This document shows, piece after piece, positions 48,612 through 58,299 of a stretch of 64,000 nt of DNA. Made by a program: the position numbers and the translations under genes. Within the stretch, counting starts at the first letter, position 1. Every line of letters starts with the position of its first letter. Origin of the DNA: Acidobacteriota bacterium (GTDB taxonomy: Bacteria > Acidobacteriota > Terriglobia > Terriglobales > Acidobacteriaceae); contig JABCZL010000007.1 in the NCBI GenBank assembly GCA_013289685.1, positions 62,001-126,000 of the forward strand, given 5' to 3'. The notes under the pieces are model-generated. The model had not been told where the DNA came from. It did not search any database and saw only the letters and a list, made by a program, of their open reading frames with translations.

Positions 48612-51572
48612 GTGGTCTGCGTCGTTTGTTTCTGCATAGCACCGCTGGGTACGGCTCAGAAGTCTGTTCCTGCTCCCCGCCACACACGCCAGCAGGTCCA
48701 GGTGCTTTTCCTTTCTTCCGCAGATCCGGACTTGCCCGACGTCGCCGCTTTGATCGAGCAGGCCGAGAGCCACATTATCGAGGGCGTCTCCACTCCGGTT
48801 CACTTTGACCTTGAGTACCTTGAGTTTTCCTCGGCGCTCTCAGACCCAACCCGCAAAAAGGCTACGGCTTCTTATCTTCTCGAGAAGTATCGTGGCCAGA
48901 CCTTCGACCTGCTCATTGCTATCAACGAAGAAACGGTGGCTCTGGCGGAACAGATGCGCGCAAAGCTGTTTCCTGATGGCGTCCTGTTGTTCTTTGTTGT
49001 CGATCCCCAACAGACTTCGAGCGGGCTGAACCAAAAAGCGGGTAGGACGGGTGTCATCCGGAGGGTGAATTTCTTACCCACCCTACAGCTGGCTTTGCGA
49101 CAAAATCCTGGCACTTCCAGCGTGATCGTGGTTGCGGGCTCGTCGGACGCCGAGAAGCTTGATGTCAAGCTAGCCCGCGAACAGTTTCGTGAGTACGAAC
49201 CGAATCTAAAAGTCCAATACGTGACGGATCTTCAACTCTCGGATCTGGGACCTCGACTGGCGCAGGCGCCGCCCGACAGTGTCATCCTATTCCTCGATTT
49301 CATCATGGACTCTTCTGGTGAGCAATTCATCCCTGCACGCATTCTGCCGGCTATCGCCAAAACGGCTAACCGGCCGATCTACGGGACGTTCTCCTCCGTC
49401 GTGGGCGGGGGAGTGGTTGGAGGGAGCGTAGCCGATCTGGGCGAAGTGGGGCGCATCCTGGGGAATGATGGACAGCGTGTTTTGAAGGGAGAGAAGCCGG
49501 AAAATATCCCGGTTGTCTCGGGCGATTTTCAGCACAACGTGGTCGACTGGCGTCAACTGCACCGCTGGGGATTTTCTCAAGACCAGCTTCCCAAGGAAAC
49601 CGAGGTTCGCTACTGGGAATACTCCCCATGGGAGCTCTACCGCTGGAAAATCTTGGGCCTCTTCGCACTTCTGTTCAGCGAAACACTTCTGATCGTCTTG
49701 CTTCTGCGCAATATCGCCAAACGCAGGCGCGCTGAGAAAGCACTGCGTCGCAAGGAGATTGAACTTGCGGAAGCGCAGCGCCTCGCGCGGATGGGCAACT
49801 GGTGGTGGGACGCAAAGAAAGACACCCTTAGGTGGTCGGAAGAGCTTTATCGCATCCACGGACTTGATCCCGGATTTCCCCTTCCAGAGTACAAGAACCT
49901 CGCGCAGCTCTTCACCCCCGAGAGTTGGGATCGACTCAGCGCCACAATAACGCAGGGGTTGCAGACGGGTTCGATTCAGGATCTCGATTTGGAAATAGTG
50001 CGGCCGGACAACAGCCGAAGGTTGGTCACCGCCCGTGGTGAGGCTGTGCGCGATGCCACGGGCCAGGTAACCTGCCTTCGCGGCACAGTTCTGGATATTA
50101 CCGAGCGTAGGCAATCGGAGGAGGCTCGATTCAGGCTCGCTTCCATTGTGGAATCCTCGGACGACGCGATCATCTCCAAGGACCTCGATGGCATCATTCG
50201 GAGTTGGAACCTGGGTGCGCAGCATATCTTCGGATTCCGTGAAGAGGAGGCGGTCGGACAACACATCACTATTCTTGTTCCCCCCGAGCTGCAGGAGGAA
50301 GAGGAAGTGATTCTGCAAAGTACAAGACTAGGCAAAAAGGTTGAACATTACGAAACGGTAAGACTGACGAAAGAGGGGAGAAGGATCTCCGTTTCGATGA
50401 CCATATCCCCCCTGAGAGATGCGATGGGCAGGATCGTGGGCGCTTCCAAAATTGCACGCGACATCACAGACCGAAAACGAGCGGAAGAGGAACTGAAGAA
50501 ATCCGAGAAGCGGTTCCGTCTGATGGCAGATTCGGCACCTATGCTGATTTGGCTGTCCGGGCCCGATACGCTCGCCACCGACTTCAACAAAACGTGGTTG
50601 GAATTCACGGGCCGAACCATACAACAGGAGCTGGGGGAGGGCTGGGTGAGCAACTTACATCCCGACGACTTGCATCGACACCTTAAGACTTACGCCGATG
50701 CCTTTGACAAGAAGCAAAAATTCACCAGCGAGTACCGTTTGCGGCGGCACGATGGCCAGTACCGCTGGATGCTCGATCAGAGTGTACCCCGATTCCTGGA
50801 GGACGGGGCGTTTGCCGGATACGTGGGCTATTGCCTTGACATCAGCGACCAGAAGGAAACAAGAGCTGCCCGACTCGAACTCAGCGGCAGGCTCATCCAT
50901 GCCCAGGAGGCGGAGCGAGAGCGCGTTGCGCGCGAGTTGCATGACAACATCAACCAGAGGCTGGCGCTGCTGGCGAACGGAATCCAGGAATGCGAGCAGG
51001 CCACATCCGCGAATGGGGATCCGTCCAAGAAGAAACAACTGCAGGAGCTCTGGCAACTGACCAATGACGTTGCGACCGACATTCAGCTTATGTCTCATCA
51101 GCTGCATCCCTCCAAGCTGCACTTCCTCGGACTGGCAGCCGCCGTACGGGATCTTTGCCACGAGTTGGCCCGCCAGCACAAGATTGAGATCGAATGCACG
51201 GTTCGGGATTTACCGCAGGATCTCGAAGAAAACGTCTCGCTTAGTTTGTTCCGCACGGTGCAGGAATCACTGAACAATGTGGTCAAACATAGCCATGCTC
51301 GTCACGCAAAAGTGGAATTGACCCGTGAAACGACTGTGATCCAGTTGCGCGTTTCCGACGACGGGATTGGATTCAATCCAGAGCAATCGCGTAATAGGCA
51401 TGGCCTTGGACTGGTCAGCATGCGGGAGCGTCTGCGCTCCGTGGGCGGCGAGTTCTCCATCTGGTCAAAGCCCTCGCTGGGCTCCCAGGTAAAGGGAACG
51501 GTTCCAGCCACCAGGAAGGTTGTCCGGTTAGAAGAGCCTGCACCGGATGAGAAGGTTCGACGCCAAGCATAG
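48612..51572 (+). CDS. Hybrid sensor kinase: ABC-type binding domain, three PAS, HisKA_3
   Basis: 986 aa. Residues 1-15 are the end of a signal peptide. Residues about 25-345 form a periplasmic binding-protein-like domain of the ABC_sub_bind type (VQVLFLSSADPDLPDVAALIEQ, DLLIAINEETVALAEQM, SSVIVVAGSSDAEKLDVK, FLDFIMDSSGEQFIPARI). A membrane helix follows (about 348-368), then three PAS domains (about 375-500, 505-625, 630-755), HisKA_3 with His777 (RELHDNINQRL) and HATPase_c. The receiver gene follows. The start is uncertain: GTG 48612 gives a short leader, and a CTG at 48570 would complete a normal one. Confidence 0.9.
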   Translation: MVCVVCFCIAPLGTAQKSVPAPRHTRQQVQVLFLSSADPDLPDVAALIEQAESHIIEGVSTPVHFDLEYLEFSSALSDPTRKKATASYLLEKYRGQTFDLLIAINEETVALAEQMRAKLFPDGVLLFFVVDPQQTSSGLNQKAGRTGVIRRVNFLPTLQLALRQNPGTSSVIVVAGSSDAEKLDVKLAREQFREYEPNLKVQYVTDLQLSDLGPRLAQAPPDSVILFLDFIMDSSGEQFIPARILPAIAKTANRPIYGTFSSVVGGGVVGGSVADLGEVGRILGNDGQRVLKGEKPENIPVVSGDFQHNVVDWRQLHRWGFSQDQLPKETEVRYWEYSPWELYRWKILGLFALLFSETLLIVLLLRNIAKRRRAEKALRRKEIELAEAQRLARMGNWWWDAKKDTLRWSEELYRIHGLDPGFPLPEYKNLAQLFTPESWDRLSATITQGLQTGSIQDLDLEIVRPDNSRRLVTARGEAVRDATGQVTCLRGTVLDITERRQSEEARFRLASIVESSDDAIISKDLDGIIRSWNLGAQHIFGFREEEAVGQHITILVPPELQEEEEVILQSTRLGKKVEHYETVRLTKEGRRISVSMTISPLRDAMGRIVGASKIARDITDRKRAEEELKKSEKRFRLMADSAPMLIWLSGPDTLATDFNKTWLEFTGRTIQQELGEGWVSNLHPDDLHRHLKTYADAFDKKQKFTSEYRLRRHDGQYRWMLDQSVPRFLEDGAFAGYVGYCLDISDQKETRAARLELSGRLIHAQEAERERVARELHDNINQRLALLANGIQECEQATSANGDPSKKKQLQELWQLTNDVATDIQLMSHQLHPSKLHFLGLAAAVRDLCHELARQHKIEIECTVRDLPQDLEENVSLSLFRTVQESLNNVVKHSHARHAKVELTRETTVIQLRVSDDGIGFNPEQSRNRHGLGLVSMRERLRSVGGEFSIWSKPSLGSQVKGTVPATRKVVRLEEPAPDEKVRRQA

Positions 51573-51724
51573 GTGTCCGTCAATTCTGACAGTGGCGGAG
51601 GCCGCTGGAAGCCCACTACCATCCGTGGGAAGGTCTCTCCGTGGAGCCAATAGATCGGCGGCGGCTGGCGCATCAGGGCCGAGACAGAAATAGTCCCGCA
51701 GTGCTGGCGGTCGAAGAAGGGCTT

Positions 51725-52126
51725 GTGCAAAATACGACCATACTTCTTAGCGACGACAATTCTGCCGTTCTCGAACACGTCGGCAAAATGCTGGAAAAGG
51801 AAAAAAAATTCAAGGTCGTCGGCGCCATATCTGACGGGACAGTTGTGGTCCGTGAATACCTGCGGCTCAGGCCGGACGTCATCATCCTCGACATTTCTAT
51901 GGGGGACGTGAGCGGGATCGATATCGCGCAAGACTTGCGGGATTCGGGATGCCGCGCCAAGATTATTTTTCTTACGGTTCACGAAGACTCTGATTTTCTA
52001 AACGCCGGCATCGGCGCCGGCGGCTCGGCTTATGTTGTGAAATCTCGCTTGAACCAGGACTTGTTTTCCGCCATCAACGCGGTGCTTTCGAACAAGCTGT
52101 TTGTCTCGCCGAACTTGTTGTACTAA
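51725..52126 (+). CDS. Stand-alone receiver downstream of the hybrid kinase
   Basis: About 133 aa from GTG 51725; the frame is open to ATG 51641 but the extra residues are unlike a receiver. It has the acidic pair (SDD), phospho-acceptor Asp56 (ILDISMGDVSGIDIA) and Lys in YVVKSR, with no output domain. It starts about 150 bp after the kinase and is its probable partner. A weak dyad CGTC-AATTCT-GACA lies at 51578-51591 with TACCAT 25 nt further on. Confidence 0.85.
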   Translation: MQNTTILLSDDNSAVLEHVGKMLEKEKKFKVVGAISDGTVVVREYLRLRPDVIILDISMGDVSGIDIAQDLRDSGCRAKIIFLTVHEDSDFLNAGIGAGGSAYVVKSRLNQDLFSAINAVLSNKLFVSPNLLY

Positions 52127-52481
52127 GGGCAGGTGAGCCCCCGCCTTAACGCGTGAAATGCGCCGCGAGGATGCCCACGAGTCTTCCGTTAAGCAGGAAG
52201 CCGGAACAGTGGTAATCATGCGGAAAGGCGTCGCGCCATCGGCGGCTCTGGCGGCATTTCTGGCTGCGAACCTGCAATTCGCGGCCAGAAGGTCATGCTA
52301 GCCCACCAAGGGTATGGTTGTATATGAGCGGCGAGCGGCCGTCTGTCGTCATTGATGTTCCGCCTGCAAGGGGCCGCAGGTCGTAATCCTCACAGAGGCC
52401 TGATCGTCACGCCCAACCCACGGCAGAAGTCCCTCTGAATTCGTTAGTCCAAGTTGCTGGTCCGCAAATCCCAGTCTAGCC
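52127..52481. other. Intergenic region
   Basis: 355 bp between the receiver gene and the convergent stress-protein gene. A 47-codon plus-strand frame at 52158-52301 is the only candidate and lacks a good ribosome site or similarity. Nothing else is seen. Confidence 0.4.
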
Positions 52482-53009
52482 TTAGGCGGCCGTGTCAGAC
52501 TCCTGACGAGGGTTCAGAGCCGCCGATTCCCGCGCTCCGATCCGCTGAAACATTTCCTCAGCCCAGGTTGCCTGCGCCGCCTCAGAGCATGCCACATAGA
52601 CCAGAACCCCGGCCTCGCATAGCTGATCCTCCAGTCGCCCGGCATCCTCTTCGGAGAAACCCAGATCCATGAGCATTTCGGAGTTGCCGCAGAGATCGGG
52701 AGCCTCTCGGGTCGTCACCAACGCGTGGAGAAACATCTGCGAACGAATGAAGAAGCCGAACGTCCGAATCACGACGGCGCCAAATTCGGACAGCCACTCA
52801 ATCAGTCCCGCAGCCACCGCTGAGGCTTCTCGATCTGCGTTGCGAAAGGAAGCCTCCCGCACGATCATGGAAATCGGGTGGCTGCGGGCTAGCATCAGAC
52901 AGATATCCTCATTGTCAAACCCCGCATCGTTGAGTGCGTGCACGACATCCGTGACCGGCACGTCCTCTGTGTAGACTCCGTAGGCCGCGTTCGTGCTCTC
53001 GATTGTCAT
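52482..53009 (-). CDS. YflT/general-stress-protein-17M-like protein
   Basis: About 175 aa from ATG 53009, with AGGAG seven nt upstream; codons further upstream do not look translated. The N-terminal YTEDVPVTDVVHALNDAGFDNEDICLMLARSHP resembles the start of the heat/stress-induced YflT (17M) domain, and the last third (DLGFSEEDAGRLEDQLCEAGVLVYVACSEAAQATWAEEM) resembles the GIPEExAxxYExxLxxGGxLV block that recurs in such proteins. It is cytoplasmic and contains a hydrophobic helix around 75-95 that may associate with membranes. Function unknown; stress link is by family only. Confidence 0.65.
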   Translation of the reverse strand: MTIESTNAAYGVYTEDVPVTDVVHALNDAGFDNEDICLMLARSHPISMIVREASFRNADREASAVAAGLIEWLSEFGAVVIRTFGFFIRSQMFLHALVTTREAPDLCGNSEMLMDLGFSEEDAGRLEDQLCEAGVLVYVACSEAAQATWAEEMFQRIGARESAALNPRQESDTAA

Positions 53010-53506
53010 CACACACTCCTGAAGCGCTTGTCGCATGCAAGCGGGAATGGCCCTCTGCCAGCCTTCACTGCGGCGCGATCGTCCGAGGGTTTTGCCGGAT
53101 ATGTAGAACGGGTTCAGCCGCACCCAAATTAGGGCAGTGGCGGTTCGGCGCATACTGGCATTTGTGCCAGTCGTGGTCGCGCGCTCAAACTGGGGATGAT
53201 GGGCCGGTTTCAGGACAATCAGCCATAAGCCTCTCGGCAATAGCATCAGGAGATGTTGGATCCACTGCTCCTGAAGTCCCCGAATTCAGGGCCCCCTATG
53301 GGTGGCATTCTTTTTCGTCTCAGCCGCCCGCTTTTATTCGTCGGACTGCTAATTCTGCCAGTTGTGCCGCCCCGCTGTTTCTACTACTAGTTGGGTGTCG
53401 AAGGATACCTTCTTGAATAGAGTTGTCGTCGCGACAAGGCAGTAACGCGCAAGTCACCCTTTGCTCCGGGCAGCCTTCGCACAACCGATGGAAAGGAAAA
53501 ACCGTT
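53010..53506. other. Intergenic region, divergent genes
   Basis: 497 bp between the stress-protein gene (minus) and the OmpA-family gene (plus). Two GTGCCAGT/CTGCCAGT sequences (53166, 53355) are possible remnants of the dyad, but no matching hexamer is found. No gene is convincing. Confidence 0.4.
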
Positions 53507-54448
53507 ATGAAGCAGACTTGGAAACCCATAGTGGCGTATACGGTGTTGGTGTGCTGTTTATTGATCGGAGTAGGTTATGGCGGATCTAACGACAAGGTCA
53601 AACTCAAGGGACTGATCACTACCCGAACCGGAGAGACTCTGACCATAAAAACCGCTGCCGCTGGGAACGTCGTCGTGGTTCTCGACGACGCCACCAAAGT
53701 GCAACAGCCAAAGGGGCTCGGCCTCCGCAAGAAGCAGATGTCAGCGGCGGTACTCATTCCCGGGCTGAAGATCTCTGTCGAGGGAACCGGCGATGCGCAA
53801 AGCCGGGTGACGGCCAACACCATCACCTTCGACTCAGACGATCTGCAGTTGGCCGAAACCATTCAAGCTGGTTTGACACCCACGCGGCACGCAGTTCAGA
53901 CCAATCAGCAGAATGTTGCCTCCAACAAACAGAACATCCAAAGCAATCAGCGGGATATTGCGGCCAACCAAGTACAAACTGCCGCCAACAAAGAGCAGAT
54001 CACAGCCAATCGAGAGGATATTGGAGCCAACCAGCAGGAGATTGAGGCAGCCAACAAGCGTTTTTCCGAGCTCAGCGAGTATGAGACCAAAGCCGACATC
54101 ACGGTCAATTTCGCGGTCGGGAAATCAGTGATCTCGGCAAGCGATAAGGCCGCCCTTTCGGCGCTGGCGCACAATGCCGTGAATCTCACTGGCTACATCA
54201 TCCAGGTGAAGGGCTTTGCCGACTCCTCGGGCAACGCCGCCATGAATCAGCAGTTGAGCATGGACCGCGCACAGAGCGTTATTGCTTACTTGATCCAGGA
54301 CTGCAACGTGCCCGTGCGGCATGTCGTAGCCCCAGGCGCAATGGGCACCGCGGATCCCACCGCGACCAACGAGTCGGCACAGGGGCGAGCTGAAAACCGG
54401 CGCGTAGAAGTCAAGGTCCTGGTGAACAAGGGCGTGGCCGGACAATAG
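53507..54448 (+). CDS. OmpA-family protein with a heptad-repeat stalk
   Basis: About 313 aa from ATG 53507 (AAAGGAAAA upstream). A short signal peptide or anchor (residues 8-28) leads to a DUF5666-like beta-domain (KVKLKGLITTRTGETLTIKTAAAGNVVVVLDD). Residues about 138-190 are seven-residue repeats (QNVASNK-QNIQSNQ-RDIAANQ-VQTAANK-EQITANR-EDIGANQ-QEIEAAN), a regular coiled-coil stalk. An OmpA domain follows (about 200-310: ITVNFAVGKSVISASDKAALSALA, IIQVKGFADSSGNAAMNQQLSMDRAQSV, GRAENRRVEVKVL). The protein should be a wall-linked envelope stalk. Confidence 0.88.
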   Translation: MKQTWKPIVAYTVLVCCLLIGVGYGGSNDKVKLKGLITTRTGETLTIKTAAAGNVVVVLDDATKVQQPKGLGLRKKQMSAAVLIPGLKISVEGTGDAQSRVTANTITFDSDDLQLAETIQAGLTPTRHAVQTNQQNVASNKQNIQSNQRDIAANQVQTAANKEQITANREDIGANQQEIEAANKRFSELSEYETKADITVNFAVGKSVISASDKAALSALAHNAVNLTGYIIQVKGFADSSGNAAMNQQLSMDRAQSVIAYLIQDCNVPVRHVVAPGAMGTADPTATNESAQGRAENRRVEVKVLVNKGVAGQ

Positions 54449-54638
54449 GAACCTTTCGGTCCGTAAACAATCGATGACTTTCTGCGTGGCGGGCACCGCA
54501 GCCGGCACAACGGAGATCGTTGTTGGAAACGTACTGACGCCGGGTGCACCATTCCTTGCGCCATTGCGAGAAAGCCTGCCCTGAGCTGAGTTTATGGGTG
54601 GGGCTTGCCTCGGCCCTGCAGATCGACACTTCACGTTT

Positions 54639-56240
54639 CTAGTGCGTCGTCGCCTTCTCCGCCCCCAGTCCCGTGTTCGACCGGACCAGCAGTTCGTTAA
54701 ACTTATCCTGCGAAGCCGGTTCATGAGTCACGAGCGTTCCGAGAATCGCTCCAACGAATCCCAGCGGAATGCTGATGATGCCGGGATGATCCAGCGGGAA
54801 CCAGGCCTTGGCCTGAATCAGGTGCCGCGCCGCGCCGGTCACGGTTGGCGGATCGATCCCCATCACGCTCGGACTGATCAGGATCAGACCGATTGAGGCC
54901 AGCAAACCTACCGCGAGTCCCGACACCGCGCCCACCGTATTGAATCGCCGCCAGAAAATCGACAGCACAATCACGGGCAGGTTCGCGGACGCCGCCACCG
55001 CAAACGCCAGTGCCACCAGGAATGCCACATTCCACGTCTGCAAAACAATGGCCAGGGCGATCGCCACCGCGCCCACGACAAACGCCGAGATGCGCGCAAC
55101 CGTCACTTCTTCACCCGGTTTCCGCTCGACCCCGTTATGAATCACGTTGGTCCAGAAATCGTGCGAGAACGAAGTCGTCGCGCTGATCGTCAGCCCGGCC
55201 ACCACCGCAAGAATCGTGGCAAACGCGATGGCTGAAATAAACGCGAAGAAGATGGACCCGCCCAAAGCGTTGGCCAGCAGCGGCGCGCTCATGTTCGTCC
55301 CGCCGTGGCCCTTGATGTAGTCGGGCCCTACGATGGTCGCCGCCCCGAATCCCAGGAATGTCGTCATGATGTAGAAGCTGCCAATCAGCACCATCGCCCA
55401 CACCACGCTGTGCCGCGCCGTCTTGGCGTCGGGCACGGTATAGAACCGGACCAAAATGTGCGGCAATCCCGCCGTGCCAAAAATCAACGCCAGCCCTAGC
55501 GAGATCAGATTCAGCGGCCCGTACGGCGCCTTATAGAGAAGCCCAGGCTGCAGAAAGTCTTTTACCACCACCGCGCCCTTCGCGTCGCGATAGGTGACCT
55601 GCGAGATCGCCGCGAAAAATTGACTGAAGCTGAAGTGGAAGTGAGCCAACACCAGGATGCTCAGCAGGAATGTCCCTGACATCAGCAGGATCGCCTTGAT
55701 AATCTGCACCCACGTGGTCGCCAGCATGCCGCCGAATACCACGTAGACGATCATCAGGATTCCGACCCCGATCACCGCCTGATTGTAAGTAACCATTCCT
55801 CCCAGCAGCAGTTTCACCAGCGTCCCCGCCCCGATCATCTGCGCGATCATGTAAATCGCACTCACCACCAGCGTGCTCAGCGACGCCGTGGCCCGCACCG
55901 GACGCGGTTTCAGCCGGTACGCCAGCACGTCCGCCATCGTGTACTTGCCGGCATTGCGCAGTGGTTCGGCAATCACCAGCAGCACCGTGAGGTAGGCAAC
56001 CAGCCAGCCCACCGAATACATAAACCCGTCATACCCATAGAATGCGATCAGGCCCGCAATCCCCAGAAACGACGCCGCGCTCATATAATCGCCGGCCACC
56101 GCAACCCCGTTCTGCCAGCCCTTGATCTGGCGGCTCGCCGCAAAGTACGCGCTCGCTCCCGCCGACCGCCTCGAGGCCCAGTAAGTAATACCCAGCGTGA
56201 TGGCGATGAACACCAGAAACATCGTCAGCGGAATATTCAT
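54639..56240 (-). CDS. actP: Cation/acetate symporter (solute:sodium symporter family)
   Basis: 533 aa, about 13-14 membrane helices. The N-terminal [44 protein letters not shown], then [10 protein letters not shown] and [22 protein letters not shown] are the landmarks of ActP-type SSS transporters. It follows a DUF485 gene (3 bp between stop and start), the usual actP partner (yjcH-like). It should import acetate or short carboxylates with Na+ or H+. No acetyl-CoA synthetase gene lies in the window. Confidence 0.93.
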   Translation of the reverse strand: MNIPLTMFLVFIAITLGITYWASRRSAGASAYFAASRQIKGWQNGVAVAGDYMSAASFLGIAGLIAFYGYDGFMYSVGWLVAYLTVLLVIAEPLRNAGKYTMADVLAYRLKPRPVRATASLSTLVVSAIYMIAQMIGAGTLVKLLLGGMVTYNQAVIGVGILMIVYVVFGGMLATTWVQIIKAILLMSGTFLLSILVLAHFHFSFSQFFAAISQVTYRDAKGAVVVKDFLQPGLLYKAPYGPLNLISLGLALIFGTAGLPHILVRFYTVPDAKTARHSVVWAMVLIGSFYIMTTFLGFGAATIVGPDYIKGHGGTNMSAPLLANALGGSIFFAFISAIAFATILAVVAGLTISATTSFSHDFWTNVIHNGVERKPGEEVTVARISAFVVGAVAIALAIVLQTWNVAFLVALAFAVAASANLPVIVLSIFWRRFNTVGAVSGLAVGLLASIGLILISPSVMGIDPPTVTGAARHLIQAKAWFPLDHPGIISIPLGFVGAILGTLVTHEPASQDKFNELLVRSNTGLGAEKATTH

Positions 56241-56243
56241 GAC

Positions 56244-56606
56244 CTACTTGCCTCCCTTGGCATCCTCGGCCTTGTTGAGAATGTCTTCCGCCAGACGGTC
56301 AAAGTTGTTGGCAGCTCTGACGTACAACCCTGCGATAATCCACGCCACAAAAAATTGCGACAGGGCAAACAAGTAGGCCAGGTTCAAATACCCAACCTTG
56401 ATCGACATGAATTGCGGTGCGTAGCCCACCAGCACTGGCAAGGCGAAGTAGTAAACCACGAAGAAGATGAACGCCGGCACGATGAAGGTTTTTTTCGTCG
56501 CCATCAAATCCTTAAATTCCTTGCTCTCGGCGATCTTGTCCCAGGTCAACTGCGATGCCTGATACTGTGGTTGAGCGGCTTCCAAATTTCTTCCGGCATT
56601 TCCCAT
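56244..56606 (-). CDS. DUF485 small membrane protein (YjcH-like)
   Basis: 120 aa with two membrane helices (about 42-65 and 75-100). The motif SKEFKDLMATKKTFIVPAFIFFVVYYFALPVLVGYAP is typical of DUF485, where the small protein is an accessory to the ActP-type symporter. The N-terminal 20 residues (MGNAGRNLEAAQPQY) are a soluble extension. It is transcribed just ahead of actP. ATG 56606 is the first in frame. Confidence 0.92.
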   Translation of the reverse strand: MGNAGRNLEAAQPQYQASQLTWDKIAESKEFKDLMATKKTFIVPAFIFFVVYYFALPVLVGYAPQFMSIKVGYLNLAYLFALSQFFVAWIIAGLYVRAANNFDRLAEDILNKAEDAKGGK

Positions 56607-56797
56607 AGGGAATTCCCTTCAATTTTTGTGATTGGCGTTCGAACGTGTCACGTTCCCGGCAGATCCCTGCCCGCGGCGGCCACAGGGCCGGGGACAGCTT
56701 ACTCCCGTTTCCACGTTTTGGGAATAAGCTCATCCCCGATGAAAGGCTAAAGAAAAACAAGTAGGGAAGACAGGTTAGCCACCTCGGCTCATGTGGC

Positions 56798-56816
56798 GAC
56801 GGCCGCCTCGGCCGTC
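56798..56816. repeat. REP-like hairpin
   Basis: GACGGCCG (56798-56805) and CGGCCGTC (56809-56816), 8-bp arms and a 3-nt loop, in the gene-free region downstream of the signal-less binding protein. Confidence 0.6.
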
Positions 56817-56976
56817 CCGCGATGCCGAAGGCGAGCGGCCCGTGCACAAACGCAAAACGGACGCAGGTGCCCATCCTAAACGTCGCGTTTTTTGTGACGT
56901 TAGAGCTTACCGAAGGGATGTGAATTTTGACCCTAAACGCGAAGACTTTGTACGCCGTAGGCGCACCCGAAAATAG

Positions 56977-56997
56977 CCCGGCGTTTCCAACGCCGGG
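56977..56997. repeat. REP-like hairpin
   Basis: CCCGGCGTT (56977-56985) and AACGCCGGG (56989-56997), perfect 9-bp arms and a 3-nt loop. Confidence 0.65.
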
Positions 56998-57008
56998 TTA
57001 CCGCGATC

Positions 57009-57038
57009 AAAAAAGAAAGGCGTCCCGTAGGGACGCCT
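57009..57038 (-). terminator. Rho-independent terminator of the binding-protein gene
   Basis: On the minus strand, AGGCGTCCC-TAC-GGGACGCCT (57038-57018) is followed by TTCTTTTTT (57017-57009), 26 bp after the stop at 57065. Perfect 9-bp stem with a T-run. Confidence 0.88.
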
Positions 57039-57064
57039 GAAACCTCACTCTCACCTCGGATCGC

Positions 57065-57988
57065 TCAAACCCCAGCAGAGCGATGCATCTTCCCCGACCT
57101 TGCCAGATCCGCCAGCGCCGGCACCGACTCCGGTTCCGTAATCTTGCGCTCCGGCAACGCAGCTCCCTTAAACGCCTCGACCAGCATCTCAATCGCCAGA
57201 TCGGTATTCGGACGAATGAAGATCGTCGCCGCTAGCGTCCCATTGCGCACCCACGTCTGGCCCGTCTTGGGCATTCCATCGCAGCCCGTGATCGGGATCT
57301 TCATCCACCGCGCCCGCTCACTCTCCGGAATCTCGCTGAACGCTTTTCTCGCCCCCATCGCCATGCTGTCGTCCTGCGCCCCCACCAGATCGATGTGACT
57401 TTCCTGCGAAGTCCGCAAGCGCAGCCACGAACTCACCGTCTTATACGAACTCTCTTCCGTCCAATTCGCGCGCATGGTCTTGATTTGAATGTTCGACGGC
57501 CTGGTCAGATTCATCCCCGCGGTTCGTTCTTTCGCCGCGGAACTGTTCGCCGGGCCCTCGATATACAGTATCGATCCGCCATTCGGCAGCAGCGCCGCAA
57601 ATTGCTTTCCCTGAATTTTTCCCACTTCTTGATGATCGGAGGTGATAGTAAACACCGGAACCTTAAATTTCCGCCGCAGCTCCAGAATGTAGTCGACCTC
57701 GTGGTTCAGTACGACCCACCCAATTCCCGCCGCCGCCGCCGCCCGCGCCACCTGCGGAAATGCCGTACCGCCCGCAGGTTCAAACACGATGGCGTCGGGA
57801 CGCACCACCGAAGAATCCTGCACGTAATGCAGCAACTGCTGGCTTTGCGCCAGCGCATCGTTGTTGGCGTGAATGATCTTCACGTCCACGCCGAGACGCC
57901 GCCCGGCTTTTTCCGCCACCGCAGCCTGCTCCTGCTGGTAGTCGTTGTCGTCGTTCGTGAGTGAAACCAGAAAGCTGAGTCTCTTCAT
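57065..57988 (-). CDS. Sugar-type periplasmic-binding-protein fold without a signal peptide
   Basis: 307 aa. The fold matches type-1 binding proteins of ribose/galactose ABC uptake (VKIIHANNDALAQSQQLLHYV, DAIVFEPAGGTAFPQVARAAAAAGIGWVVLNHEVD, TITSDHQEVGKIQGKQF, DLVGAQDDSMAMGARKAF, PITGCDGM). The chain starts MKRLSFLVSLTNDDNDYQQEQ directly in the first strand, so there is no signal peptide and no lipobox. No ABC ATPase or permease gene is near. It may be a cytoplasmic sugar-sensing protein, or its leader may be lost. A T-rich terminator follows. Confidence 0.85.
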   Translation of the reverse strand: MKRLSFLVSLTNDDNDYQQEQAAVAEKAGRRLGVDVKIIHANNDALAQSQQLLHYVQDSSVVRPDAIVFEPAGGTAFPQVARAAAAAGIGWVVLNHEVDYILELRRKFKVPVFTITSDHQEVGKIQGKQFAALLPNGGSILYIEGPANSSAAKERTAGMNLTRPSNIQIKTMRANWTEESSYKTVSSWLRLRTSQESHIDLVGAQDDSMAMGARKAFSEIPESERARWMKIPITGCDGMPKTGQTWVRNGTLAATIFIRPNTDLAIEMLVEAFKGAALPERKITEPESVPALADLARSGKMHRSAGV

Positions 57989-58299
57989 GACATGATTCCT
58001 GTCTTCGGATCATAGCTCTTCCGTCCCCGTCCCCAAGGTAACCAGAGTAACCATGCGGCCGTGGACGACGTTTCAACGCAGGCGGGAGACTAAAGAGTGA
58101 GGCGTTGGGTGGCGCAGCGCTTCAAGCGCTGCGAAAAAGTCTTTCACCGCGATGGTTCGAAAACGACCCGAAATCCAGCTGCGAAGCGGCGGCATGTGAA
58201 AGCCCGGCACGGAAGTGCCGGGTGAGAGTGGATAAGACACGCGAGTCCCGGAGGGGCGACACCGGTTCTCAGGCACACTCATTAGCCCCCGAGGTAGGT
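57989..58299. other. Intergenic region with a REP-like hairpin
   Basis: 311 bp, no gene. It contains CCCGGCAC-GGAA-GTGCCGGG (58203-58222), an 8-bp hairpin of the same class as those near 56.8-57 kb. Confidence 0.55.
58203..58222. repeat. REP-like hairpin
   Basis: CCCGGCAC (58203-58210) and GTGCCGGG (58215-58222), perfect 8-bp arms and a GGAA loop. Confidence 0.65.

Larger units (their letters stand above)
56607..57064. other. Intergenic region of REP-like hairpins
   Basis: 458 bp without a gene. It holds three GC-rich hairpins of REP type: GACGGCCG-CCT-CGGCCGTC (56798-56816), CCCGGCGTT-TCC-AACGCCGGG (56977-56997), and the terminator at 57018-57038. Confidence 0.6.

Noticed and set aside
52158-52301. 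47-codon frame downstream of the receiver gene
   Set aside because: Weak ribosome site, no similarity and no context.
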